Position numbers and translations under genes: made by a program
Notes under the pieces: generated by a model
Told to the model about the DNA's origin: nothing
Seen by the model: the letters and a program-made list of their open reading frames with translations, nothing else
The model's database searches: none
Part shown: in pieces, positions 1 through 8,096 of the stretch
Position numbering within the stretch: the stretch's first letter is position 1
How the letters are laid out: each line of letters starts with the position of its first letter
Assembly: GCF_923079645.1 (NCBI RefSeq)
Contig: NZ_CAKLPY010000001.1
Coordinates: forward strand, 744,001-808,000
DNA length: 64,000 bases
Source of the DNA: Emticicia aquatica
GTDB taxonomy: Bacteria > Bacteroidota > Bacteroidia > Cytophagales > Spirosomataceae
Reading direction: 5' to 3'

Positions 1-80
1 GTGTATTTTTACTAAATAGTATTGATTTCAACTTTGTTTACAAGTTTTGATAAATCTGTCAAAACATTATTTATTGAGAG

Positions 81-674
81 ATGTTTAAAAACAAAATTTT
101 CTTGTTAGTAATGATTCTAGGCATCATCGGAATCATGTTTTATTCATTGAGTGGTTCGGAAAGTTATGCAGAAACTGTTCAGAAACAAAGAGATGTTTTC
201 TTGCACAATTTGATGGATGAAAAGGATTCGCCAATTGCTTCTTTAAAAGATTTTTCGGGAATAAAATATTTTGATGCCGATACAAAGTTTATTGTGAATG
301 CCGATTTTCAAGCAATTAATTCGTCCGAGCAAGGCATGATTTTGATGACTGATAGTACACAAAGTGAAATCAAGAAAGCTGGGAAAGCTATTTTTTCGAT
401 AAATGGAAAAACTTTTACTGTGAGCCTTTTCGATGAAGGAGAGAAGTTTTTGTTGCCATTTCGAGATTTAACAAGTGGAAAAGAAACTTATGGCGGTGGA
501 CGATTCATTAATATTCCGAAGGATAAATTAATCGATAATACGATAGAAATTGATTTTAATAGTGCTCATAATTTTTATTGTGCATATAATGAGAGTTATA
601 TCTGTCCAATTCCACCAAAAGAAAATTTTATTGATGCCGAAATTAATGCTGGAGAAAAGAGGTATAAAGAGTAG
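81..674 (+). CDS. DUF1684 family protein, membrane-anchored or exported
   Basis: A 197-residue protein with a hydrophobic N-terminus (about residues 5-23) that could be a signal peptide or membrane anchor. The rest matches the DUF1684 family: a SPIASLKDFSGIKYF-like opening after a charged helix, a central beta-rich part, then TSGKETYGGGRFI and the closing signature FNSAHNFYCAYNESYICPIP followed by an AGEKRY end. The family is widespread but has no firm biochemical role that I know of; it is usually described as uncharacterised. The length is normal for the family and the gene appears intact. The start is the first ATG of the frame. It stands alone, with the next gene in the same direction 138 bp downstream. 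Confidence 0.85.
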   Translation: MFKNKIFLLVMILGIIGIMFYSLSGSESYAETVQKQRDVFLHNLMDEKDSPIASLKDFSGIKYFDADTKFIVNADFQAINSSEQGMILMTDSTQSEIKKAGKAIFSINGKTFTVSLFDEGEKFLLPFRDLTSGKETYGGGRFINIPKDKLIDNTIEIDFNSAHNFYCAYNESYICPIPPKENFIDAEINAGEKRYKE

Positions 675-706
675 TTTTTATTAGAAGATGTTTTTATGGT
701 AAATTC

Positions 707-730
707 AATAAGACTTTTATTGTCTTAATT
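707..730 (+). terminator. Weak hairpin after the DUF1684 gene
   Basis: A short inverted repeat, TAAGAC (709-714) and GTCTTA (722-727), lies 35 bp after the stop codon. It is AT-rich and has no clean T-run after it, so terminator function is uncertain. Confidence 0.3.
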
Positions 731-812
731 TCTCAGTTTATCCGCTGTCAAATCGATTTCATCAATTTTTATCACAAAAATAAATTTCATCAAACCAAAA
801 CCTTAGAAATCA

Positions 813-3275
813 ATGCAAAAACACTTCATTAAAATTTTAATTTTATTAACATTCAGTTCATTTGCTTTCTCACAGGAACTAAAAACGATTGAAGCCTACA
901 CGGCTGGAATGGAAAAAAAAGAAGGCTTTCTAAATTTCTATTGGAATGCCAAAGAAGGAAAGATTTGGCTAGAAATTGACAAATTCGATACTGAACTTTT
1001 GTATTATCCATCGTTGGCACAGGGTGTTGGTTCAAATGATATTGGTTTAGACCGTGGTCGTTTGGGTCAGGAACACGTAGTGAAATTTCAACGCTTGGGC
1101 AATAAAATATTGATGATTGAACCGAATTATGCTTATCGAGCCATTTCAAATGACCCTTTAGAAAAACGTGCGGTGGACGAATCCTTTGCAAAGTCTGTTC
1201 ATTTTGGTTTTGAAATTAAAGCTGAAAGTAATGGCAAAGTTTTGGTTGATTTAACGCCTTTTTTGTTGCAAGATGCTGTTGGGGCAGTGCAAGATATTGC
1301 CCGAACGAAGCAAGGAAATTATCGTTTTGATGTTTCTCGAAGTGCAGTTTATTTACCGCATTCAAAAAGTTTTCCAAAAAATACTGAGTTTGAAACCATC
1401 ATTACTTTGACAGGTGAAAATGCTGGACAATATTTACGTGAAGTTGTGCCAACGCCTTCGATCGTGACGATGCACCAGCATCATTCTTTTGTAGAATTAC
1501 CTGATTTGTCAAAAAATGAATTTAAAGCAAGAGAATTTGACCCACGAATTGGCTACGGAGGTATCGAATATTTTGATTATGCAACTCCAATCAGTGAGCC
1601 AATTATGAAGCGTTACATTTCTCGCCACCGTTTGAAGAAAAAAGACCCAACTTCGATGGTGAGTGAAGCAGTTCAACCCATTGTTTATTATATGGACCCT
1701 GGTGCACCCGAACCCATTCGTTCGGCTTTGATGGAAGGGGCTTCTTGGTGGAATCAAGCCTATGAAGCGGCTGGATATAAAGATGCTTTTCAGGTGAAAT
1801 TACTCCCTGTGGATGCAGACCCAATGGATATTCGTTATAATCTCATTCAATGGGTGCATAGAAGTACTCGTGGCTGGTCGTATGGTGCGAGTATTATTGA
1901 CCCACGCACAGGTGAAATCTTGAAAGGAAAAGTAACATTAGGCTCATTACGGGTGCGTCAAGATTTTTTAATTGCTCAAGGTTTTCTTGGAGATTATGAA
2001 ACCGATTCATCGAAAGTAAAAGAAATAACTCAGATGTCAATCGACCGATTGAAGCAACTAGCTGCTCATGAAGTAGGACACACATTGGGCTTACCCCATA
2101 ATTATATTTCTAGCATTGCAGGTCGGGCTTCCGTGATGGATTATCCGCATCCTTTGGTTGATTATGCCAATGGAAAATTCGACCTTTCACGTGCTTATGC
2201 AATGGGAATTGGAGATTATGACAAAGCTTCAATTATTTGGGGATACCAAGATTTTCCTGCAAATACCAACGAAAAAGCCGAATTAGAAAAAATTGTTCAA
2301 AATACTCTTCGCAAAGGTTTACGTTTTTTGACCGACCAAGATGCTCGTCCAGAAGGCTCGGTGAGTCCTACTACACACTTATGGGATAATGGAGCTGACC
2401 CAATTGATGAGCTTAAAAGAGTCATAGGATTACGTAAAATTGCATTGAAAAACTTTACTGAGAAGAAAATCACTAAAGCTACGCCAATGGCCAATTTGGA
2501 AGAAGTTTTAGTTCCAATGTATATGTATCATCGTTTTCAAACAGAAGCTACGGCAAAAGTTTTGGGTGGTGCTGATTATAATTTCGCCTTACGTGGTGAT
2601 GGTCAAATGGTTTATGAACCAGTACCTGCGATAAAACAAAGAGAAGCTTTTAATGCATTGATGAGTACACTTTCTCCCGAATTTTTAGCTGTTCCAGAAC
2701 ATATTCTGAAAATGATTCCGCCACGTGCATTTAGATATGATGCTAATCCGAGGGAAACTTTCAAACGACATACTGGATTAGGGTTCGACCCGCTTGCCCC
2801 TGCTGAAGCATCGGCAGGTTTGACTTTAAGACTGATTTTAAATCCAGAGAGAAGTTCAAGATTAGTGAGCCAAAGAGTGTTAAAAGCCGATTTGCCGACA
2901 TTTTCTGAAATTACCAAAGAAATGAATAAGAAGCTTTGGAAAAAGCCAGCGATGGTTGATAATATGAGTTATTACGCACAAATCGACCGCATGGTAGCGA
3001 TGCAATATCTTGACCATTTGATGAAATTAGCTAACAATAAAGAAACCACTGCTGAAGTACGCATGAACGCGTATGCTGCCATTGATGATATAAAATCTTG
3101 GGTTACAAGTAAACTATTCGATGGTGGAGGTTTTGCTCGACTTACTTTATTGAAAATCAAACAATTTGAAGAAAATCCTGAAGCCACGATTTCATCAAAT
3201 GCCCTCACGCCGCCAGATGGCCAGCCAATTGACTCAGGTTATGATTGGTTAGAGGCAGATTGTGATTGGAAATAA
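813..3275 (+). CDS. Secreted zinc-dependent metalloprotease (DUF5117/DUF4953 type)
   Basis: An 820-residue protein with a signal peptide (about residues 1-20, ending in FAFSQ). The N-terminal half has the layout of the DUF5118/DUF5117 family found in large secreted Bacteroidota proteins. Residues 419-429 give the metzincin zinc site HEVGHTLGLPH, with H419, H423 and H429 as probable ligands and E420 as the catalytic base; a downstream SVMDYPHP stretch supplies the Met-turn. The region after it fits DUF4953. This is probably a periplasmic or secreted peptidase; the substrate is unknown. No C-terminal type IX sorting domain is visible. The gene is intact and monocistronic, and a strong hairpin separates it from the convergent gene downstream. 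Confidence 0.9.
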   Translation: MQKHFIKILILLTFSSFAFSQELKTIEAYTAGMEKKEGFLNFYWNAKEGKIWLEIDKFDTELLYYPSLAQGVGSNDIGLDRGRLGQEHVVKFQRLGNKILMIEPNYAYRAISNDPLEKRAVDESFAKSVHFGFEIKAESNGKVLVDLTPFLLQDAVGAVQDIARTKQGNYRFDVSRSAVYLPHSKSFPKNTEFETIITLTGENAGQYLREVVPTPSIVTMHQHHSFVELPDLSKNEFKAREFDPRIGYGGIEYFDYATPISEPIMKRYISRHRLKKKDPTSMVSEAVQPIVYYMDPGAPEPIRSALMEGASWWNQAYEAAGYKDAFQVKLLPVDADPMDIRYNLIQWVHRSTRGWSYGASIIDPRTGEILKGKVTLGSLRVRQDFLIAQGFLGDYETDSSKVKEITQMSIDRLKQLAAHEVGHTLGLPHNYISSIAGRASVMDYPHPLVDYANGKFDLSRAYAMGIGDYDKASIIWGYQDFPANTNEKAELEKIVQNTLRKGLRFLTDQDARPEGSVSPTTHLWDNGADPIDELKRVIGLRKIALKNFTEKKITKATPMANLEEVLVPMYMYHRFQTEATAKVLGGADYNFALRGDGQMVYEPVPAIKQREAFNALMSTLSPEFLAVPEHILKMIPPRAFRYDANPRETFKRHTGLGFDPLAPAEASAGLTLRLILNPERSSRLVSQRVLKADLPTFSEITKEMNKKLWKKPAMVDNMSYYAQIDRMVAMQYLDHLMKLANNKETTAEVRMNAYAAIDDIKSWVTSKLFDGGGFARLTLLKIKQFEENPEATISSNALTPPDGQPIDSGYDWLEADCDWK

Positions 3276-3283
3276 ATAATCAT

Positions 3284-3317
3284 AAAAAAAGCGTTCCATT
3301 TTTGGAACGCTTTTTTT
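3284..3317. terminator. Bidirectional terminator
   Basis: A perfect stem AAAAAAAGCGTTCCA / TGGAACGCTTTTTTT with a TTTT loop sits between two convergent genes. Its flanking A-run and T-run let it work as an intrinsic terminator for both strands. Confidence 0.9.
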
Positions 3318-3328
3318 ATGCTAAAAAT

Positions 3329-4141
3329 CTACTTAATATCTTTCCGTGCAATTAGGCCGACTTCTTCCCAAGTTAAAGAAAAACTAATCGGGCCAAGAGC
3401 GTATGCGGCTGCTTCATAAGGATTATACAAGAATGTTAAACCTGTTTTGGTAATGGCAATATTTGCGGGTAAAAAGAATGGATTTCCCCAGAAATAGTCA
3501 GATTTGTTAAACTCAAAATCATTGTCTTTAGCAAATTGTTTCTGCGTTACTTCGAACTTCATTTCTGCCAATTTTTTGAGAGCAGTTGTATCCGAAACAA
3601 TATCTGTCAATTTGAGTAAATCGCCAGTTTTAGCATTGAAATTCAAATAAGAAGTGTTAGAATTGCCATGAGCTCCACCTGTAAATGAAGTAACGTTATA
3701 ATAAATTGAAATGACTTTTGGTGAAATCAAAAGTGTGTCACCAAAACCATAATAATCCCAACCCATTGATGGTAAATCAGCGTTTTCGGCTGTGTAAGTT
3801 TCGTATTCTTTGATAAAACCTTGAGCAAGTGTTTCTACTGAAGCCGTTTTTGTGGTTTTAACAGTATCATCCATACTAAACATTTCATTTTTTACTAATT
3901 GCTCTATTTGTGCATTTATTTTTGCGATAACAGTTTCATCGCCACCAGTTAATTTTGGGTATTTTATCGAAATACTTGTGATAGAAGTATCGCCTTCTGC
4001 TGAAATTTTTGGAGCTGTTTTGAGATTATAAGTAACGCTATCAACGCTAATCACAGCAGCATCTGTTGTTTGTGATTCTTTACTACTTTGGCAAGCCACA
4101 AAAGCAGTTGAACATAAAAATAATAGAAGAATGTTTTTCAT
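3329..4141 (-). CDS. DUF3298/DUF4163-type lipoprotein (RsiV-like fold)
   Basis: The start is placed at the internal ATG that opens MKNILLLFLC; the frame runs ten codons further upstream, but this start gives a proper lipoprotein signal ending in the lipobox FVAC. The mature protein of about 250 residues has a DUF4163-like part, with paired beta strands around SITSISIKYPKL, followed by a DUF3298 part containing FTGGAHGNSNTSYLNFNAKTG. The family includes extracytoplasmic parts of anti-sigma factor RsiV, but here there is no cytoplasmic domain, so this is most likely a free periplasmic-face lipoprotein of unknown function. It converges on the metalloprotease gene across a shared terminator. Confidence 0.85.
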   Translation of the reverse strand: MKNILLLFLCSTAFVACQSSKESQTTDAAVISVDSVTYNLKTAPKISAEGDTSITSISIKYPKLTGGDETVIAKINAQIEQLVKNEMFSMDDTVKTTKTASVETLAQGFIKEYETYTAENADLPSMGWDYYGFGDTLLISPKVISIYYNVTSFTGGAHGNSNTSYLNFNAKTGDLLKLTDIVSDTTALKKLAEMKFEVTQKQFAKDNDFEFNKSDYFWGNPFFLPANIAITKTGLTFLYNPYEAAAYALGPISFSLTWEEVGLIARKDIK

Positions 4142-4227
4142 TAGCAATTTTTTTAGTGGTTTAAAACCCAAAGTTATTATCTTTATTTATATGAGCATAT
4201 TTTTTGAGAATAAATGCTCTTTTTTTT

Positions 4228-4264
4228 GAAAAAAAGCGTTTCAAATTGATTTGAAATGCTTTTA
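4228..4264 (-). terminator. Terminator of the fucosidase gene
   Basis: An inverted repeat with one G-T wobble (AAAAGCG-TTTCAAA against TTTGAAA-TGCTTTT) lies just past the stop of the minus-strand fucosidase gene. Read on the minus strand it ends in a run of T residues. Confidence 0.75.
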
Positions 4265-4288
4265 CCGATGTAAGATTTATTTAGAAAA

Positions 4289-5611
4289 TCATTCAGGCGT
4301 ATTGTATAATTCAACTTTTGAAATGACTGGCTTAGCGAAAGATTCATCGAAGAAAATTCTTAATTCTTTGGCAGTAGTTTTTTGACAATAAACAATGCGT
4401 TTGCTACCAATTGTACTTGCCGAAATCACGTTTTTCCATTCGCCATTAACTTTTGCTTGAAGTGTAAATTTTTTCACTCTTTGTCCATATCGAATATCTT
4501 CTTGCACCACAAAACAGTTGAAAGTTTGGGGTTTTGCCAGCACAATATTATACGTATCTTTGCTAAAATCCTTTGTGAAAGAGCCAGCAGGCATTAAATT
4601 ATTTTTGAAATATTCATTTCTTAAATTCTTGAAATTCATCAAAGCTTTTTCATCGTTTTCATGAATCAAACCACGGTTATCAACAGGAATATTGAGCAGA
4701 AGATTAGAACCACGACCAACCGATTTATTCCAAATATTCATTAAATCTTTATCAGTTTTTACTTTATTATCTTCATTTTTGTGGTAAAACCAACCTGGAC
4801 GTATCGAAACATCGCATTCAGCAGGAATCCAATGCGTACCATGTTCGTCACCAACATTGAGATGCTCTGGCTTATTATAAGCAGGAAAAAGTTGGTTTCC
4901 ATTGATGGTTGCCCAACAAGTTTCGCCTGCAAATCCATTTTCATTACCAACCCAACGAATATCTGGACCAGCATCACTAAAAATCAATGCATGTGGTTGA
5001 TTTGCTTTTACTGTTTTATTAAAAAGCGGAAAATCATAAACTTGTTTTTTGCCGTTTGGTCCTTCGCCATTTGCTCCATCAAACCAAACTTCAAATAAAT
5101 CTCCATATTGGGTTGTTACTTCTTTGAGCATATTTACGTAAACTTGGTTATATTCGGGCGTACCGTATGCAGGATGATTTCTATCCCATGGTGAAATATA
5201 AATGCCCATTTTTAAACCAAATTCCTTACAAGCTGCCGATAATTCCTTCAAAACGTCTCCTTTTCCATTTTTCCATTTGGATTCTCGAACTGTATGTGTT
5301 GAATATTTACTCGGATACAACGCAAATCCATCATGGTGTTTAGCTGTGATAATAATTCCTTTCATGCCAGCCGCTTTACAAATTCTGGCCCATTGACGGC
5401 AATCTAATTGTGTTGGATTGAAAATTTCCTCTTTTTCCGTACCATCTCCCCATTCTTTATCAGTGAAAGCATTTGGACCGAAATGAATAAAAGCATAATA
5501 TTCCAATTGATGCCATTTTAATTGGTCGGCCGAAGGAATTGCTCCATAAGGTTTAGGTGTTTGTGCAAAAAGGACATTTGCAAAAAGTAGAAAAAGGAAG
5601 GTTTTTTTCAT
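4289..5611 (-). CDS. Alpha-L-fucosidase, glycoside hydrolase family 29
   Basis: A 440-residue secreted enzyme with a signal peptide ending LLFANVLFAQ. The catalytic (beta/alpha)8 barrel spans about residues 20-340: it has HFGPNAF (43-49), the HHDGF motif (92-96) and the WFDG motif (175-179) whose D178 is the expected GH29 nucleophile. The C-terminal region (about 345-440) looks like a beta-sandwich of the F5/8 type C kind often attached to GH29 enzymes. It should release L-fucose from glycoconjugates in the periplasm or outside the cell. No other glycan-degradation genes or SusC/SusD pair lie beside it, so it is not part of an obvious polysaccharide utilisation locus here. Confidence 0.93.
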   Translation of the reverse strand: MKKTFLFLLFANVLFAQTPKPYGAIPSADQLKWHQLEYYAFIHFGPNAFTDKEWGDGTEKEEIFNPTQLDCRQWARICKAAGMKGIIITAKHHDGFALYPSKYSTHTVRESKWKNGKGDVLKELSAACKEFGLKMGIYISPWDRNHPAYGTPEYNQVYVNMLKEVTTQYGDLFEVWFDGANGEGPNGKKQVYDFPLFNKTVKANQPHALIFSDAGPDIRWVGNENGFAGETCWATINGNQLFPAYNKPEHLNVGDEHGTHWIPAECDVSIRPGWFYHKNEDNKVKTDKDLMNIWNKSVGRGSNLLLNIPVDNRGLIHENDEKALMNFKNLRNEYFKNNLMPAGSFTKDFSKDTYNIVLAKPQTFNCFVVQEDIRYGQRVKKFTLQAKVNGEWKNVISASTIGSKRIVYCQKTTAKELRIFFDESFAKPVISKVELYNTPE

Positions 5612-5698
5612 GAGTATTTTGATAGAATAGCGTTTTTGTTTACAAAAATAGGAAATGCAATTAATAATGTAATAATATTATCTTAATTCAATTTGATA

Positions 5699-5727
5699 TT
5701 GTGGTACGCAATAGATATATATCTTTG
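5699..5727 (+). promoter_or_regulatory. Candidate Bacteroidota promoter for the EEP-family gene
   Basis: TTG at 5699-5701 and TATCTTTG at 5720-5727, 18 bp apart, fit the phylum's TTG / TAnnTTTG pattern. A second -7-like site, TACATTTG, lies at 5739-5746 without a clear upstream partner. Confidence 0.6.
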
Positions 5728-5795
5728 TTGAATTATTTTACATTTGCAAAGAAAAAACTTCGACAAAAAATTATTTAACAAAACCCTCTAAAACT

Positions 5796-6635
5796 ATGAA
5801 ATTTTACTTCATTTTAACGCTAAATTTTTTGATAGCGACCCAAGCCTTTTCTCAAAAACATAACCCAATAACCATTGCTTCGTATAACTTGAGATTTAAT
5901 ACAAATAATGATGGAATTAACGCTTGGCCAAATCGAAAAGAACTTGTAAAAGGATTGATACGTTTTCATGAATTTGATATTTTTGGAATTCAAGAAGGGC
6001 TACGTGACCAACTTGATGATATTGCCGAATTGACGGATTTTACTTTTGTTGGAAATGGTCGTGATGATGGTAAAAAAGGGGGCGAACATTCATCTATTTT
6101 TTACAAAAAAACTCGCTTTACACTCTTAGAATCTGGTGATTTTTGGTTGAGCGAAACGCCCGATGTACCAGGAAAAGGTTGGGATGCAACTTGTTGTAAT
6201 CGTATTTGCTCTTGGGCAAAATTCAAAGATGTAACCACTAAGAAAAAGTTTTATGTTTTTAACGTACATTTTGACCATCAAGGTGTAGTTGCTCGTCGTG
6301 AATCAGGAAAATTAATGGTAAAGAAAATTCAAGAAATAGCAAAAGATGCAATGGTTATTTTGACTGGTGATTTTAATTCTACGCCAGAAACTGAGCAAAT
6401 TCAGCACATTCAAACATTATTGAGCGATGCAAAACAAGTAACACTATCACCAGCTTATGGCCCAGAAGGAACATTCAACGGCTTTAAGTTTGACGCACCA
6501 CTAAAAAACAGAATTGATTATATTTTTACGAGCAAACAAGTGAGTGTTTTGAAATATGGTGTTCTGACTGATTCTTATGAACAACGTTATCCATCTGATC
6601 ACCAGCCAGTTATGGCAAAAATAGTGCTTAATTGA
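5796..6635 (+). CDS. Secreted endonuclease/exonuclease/phosphatase family protein
   Basis: A 279-residue protein with a signal peptide (residues 1-20, ending QAFSQ) and a single EEP domain. The metal and phosphate site motifs are in order: N31 in ASYNLRF, E67 in IQEGL, the NVHFDH strand, GDFNSTPET, and the closing SDHQPV motif. Enzymes of this fold cleave phosphodiester bonds in nucleic acids, phosphoinositides or sphingomyelin; small secreted forms like this one are often annotated as endonucleases, but the substrate cannot be read from sequence. It is monocistronic, with its own predicted promoter and a hairpin downstream. Confidence 0.9.
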   Translation: MKFYFILTLNFLIATQAFSQKHNPITIASYNLRFNTNNDGINAWPNRKELVKGLIRFHEFDIFGIQEGLRDQLDDIAELTDFTFVGNGRDDGKKGGEHSSIFYKKTRFTLLESGDFWLSETPDVPGKGWDATCCNRICSWAKFKDVTTKKKFYVFNVHFDHQGVVARRESGKLMVKKIQEIAKDAMVILTGDFNSTPETEQIQHIQTLLSDAKQVTLSPAYGPEGTFNGFKFDAPLKNRIDYIFTSKQVSVLKYGVLTDSYEQRYPSDHQPVMAKIVLN

Positions 6636-6651
6636 TAAAGTTATTTTTCAA

Positions 6652-6687
6652 AAACTCCGTAGCACAAAAGTGGATGTTACGGAGTTT
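6652..6687. terminator. Bidirectional hairpin terminator
   Basis: Arms AAACTCCGTA (6652-6661) and TACGGAGTTT (6678-6687) pair perfectly between convergent genes. The right arm overlaps the stop codon of the minus-strand acetyltransferase gene. The T-runs are short. Confidence 0.6.
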
Positions 6688-7192
6688 ACTTTACTTTTAT
6701 GCTCCAATTTATGATTGTCCCTGATTCGCCGATTTGGGCAAAATTATTTTTTCTAAGAATGCTATGTGAACTGGTATTTATCTTTTCGGTAGAAGCTAAA
6801 ACTTTAAGTACATTTGGTTGATTTTTAGCCCATTCCAGCATTCCGCCAACGGCTTCTGTCATATAGCCTTTTCTCTGAAAAGTGGGGTAGGTGCCATATC
6901 CAATTTCGATTTCCCCATCAATATTTGGTTCACCCATAAAGCATAAATCACCAACCATTTTGTTTTGTTCTTTCAAAATGAGCGTCCAAAGCGTTGAATA
7001 AAGGTAATTTTTATTAAAATCTGCTACGTTTGGAATAATTGCTACTTCGAGGGCTTCTTTGAGTTCGGGTGGAATAGTTCTTGAAGTTTTATTTAAGTTT
7101 AGTTCAATTTCTAAAGAATTATCTGCTTTAATGTATTTTAATAACTGTTCGTAAGTTAAAGGCATTAAAGTTAATCGTTCGGTTTCTATCAT
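6686..7192 (-). CDS. GNAT family N-acetyltransferase (RimJ/RimL-like)
   Basis: A 168-residue protein beginning IETERLTLMPLT, the usual opening of RimJ/RimL-type GNATs. The acetyl-CoA binding segment appears as GTYPTFQRKGYMTEAVGGML, with Q/R-x-x-G-Y in motif A. The later SHSILRKNNF segment is the common end of the fold, where a side chain is moved next to the CoA thiol. It probably transfers acetyl groups to the N-terminus of a protein or to a small amine; the substrate cannot be told. It is cytoplasmic, with no signal peptide. It follows the amidoligase gene set on the same strand with a 31 bp gap and may be co-transcribed with it. Confidence 0.85.
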   Translation of the reverse strand: MIETERLTLMPLTYEQLLKYIKADNSLEIELNLNKTSRTIPPELKEALEVAIIPNVADFNKNYLYSTLWTLILKEQNKMVGDLCFMGEPNIDGEIEIGYGTYPTFQRKGYMTEAVGGMLEWAKNQPNVLKVLASTEKINTSSHSILRKNNFAQIGESGTIINWSIKVK

Positions 7193-7223
7193 TTTTATGA
7201 TGAAATTAAAATTAATAGTTTAG

Positions 7224-8096
7224 TCAATTTTCTTTCCCAATTACATCTACTTCGACGCTCACTTTATGTTCGCCCGAACTAAAAATGACACCTTTGAGAG
7301 GAGCAACATCGGCATAATCTCTGCCATAAGCTGTAATAATGTGTTTTTCTTGAGGAATAATATTATTAGTAGGGTCAAACTCGCACCAGCCCATTTCTGG
7401 AATATAAACCGAAATCCAAGCATGAGAAGCATCCGAACCTTGCAGTTTTGGCTTTCCTTTGGGAGGAAGAGTTTCGATATAACCACTCACATAACGTGCT
7501 GCCAAACCCATGCTTCGTAAACAGGCGATGGCTAAATGAGAAAAATCTTGGCAAACGCCTTTTTTTTCTTTAAGAACTGTTTTGAGCGGCGTATTTACAC
7601 TTGTAAAACCAGATTTAAACTGAAATTCCTTGAAAATCTTAGTTGATAATTGACTTACTCCTTCAAAAAGTGGCTTAGTAGGAGCGAGACAATCTTGGGC
7701 AAAAGATTTTATTTCTTCGTCCCAATCAATAAAATGGCTTGGCAACTGAAATTGTAAAAGTTCTATTTTTAAACTTTGCTCATTTTTAAATTTTTCTCGT
7801 GCTTCCCCGCAAGTAATCGAACTTATTGGCGGCAATATTTTAGGCAAAACCTCAATATCGCTCGTTGCCACGACTTTCAATGTTTTATGTGGTTCATGGA
7901 GCGAAAAATAGTGTTGGATATTCCCGAAAAAGTCTTTTCTTGGATAAACTTTTGTTGGACTCGGCTCAATACTTAAATCAAAATTATGGCAAATTTGGTT
8001 TGGCAAAGTTTGGGGTTGCAAACAGAGGACACTGTGGTAATTATCAACAGAATTTACATAAGAATAGATGGTTTGATGCCTTAGCTTATATCTCAT
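7224..8096 (-). CDS. Transglutaminase-like cysteine protease family protein
   Basis: A 290-residue protein with the bacterial transglutaminase N-terminal beta domain (MRYKLRHQTIYSY and onward) and a papain-like transglutaminase core. The catalytic triad is visible: C182 in GVCQDFSH, H225 in SHAWISV and D241 in FDPTNN. No signal peptide is present. The start overlaps the end of the upstream ATP-grasp/alpha-E gene by 11 bp, which implies translational coupling. Families of this kind occur with ATP-grasp, alpha-E and DUF2126 proteins in clusters predicted to build and attach or cleave peptide tags. It may hydrolyse or transfer amide bonds made by the neighbouring ligases; that is inference. Confidence 0.9.
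   Translation of the reverse strand: MRYKLRHQTIYSYVNSVDNYHSVLCLQPQTLPNQICHNFDLSIEPSPTKVYPRKDFFGNIQHYFSLHEPHKTLKVVATSDIEVLPKILPPISSITCGEAREKFKNEQSLKIELLQFQLPSHFIDWDEEIKSFAQDCLAPTKPLFEGVSQLSTKIFKEFQFKSGFTSVNTPLKTVLKEKKGVCQDFSHLAIACLRSMGLAARYVSGYIETLPPKGKPKLQGSDASHAWISVYIPEMGWCEFDPTNNIIPQEKHIITAYGRDYADVAPLKGVIFSSGEHKVSVEVDVIGKEN

Noticed and set aside
853..1191. 112-codon minus-strand open frame inside the metalloprotease gene
   Set aside because: Antisense to a clear secreted metalloprotease; no protein-like features.
3284..3317. AAAAAAAGCG-type hairpins seen at several places considered as a dispersed repeat family
   Set aside because: Their arms differ in sequence and each lies at gene ends with flanking T-runs, so they are ordinary intrinsic terminators.
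4289..5611. Fucosidase gene as part of a polysaccharide utilisation locus
   Set aside because: No SusC/SusD pair or other glycan-active enzymes lie beside it.
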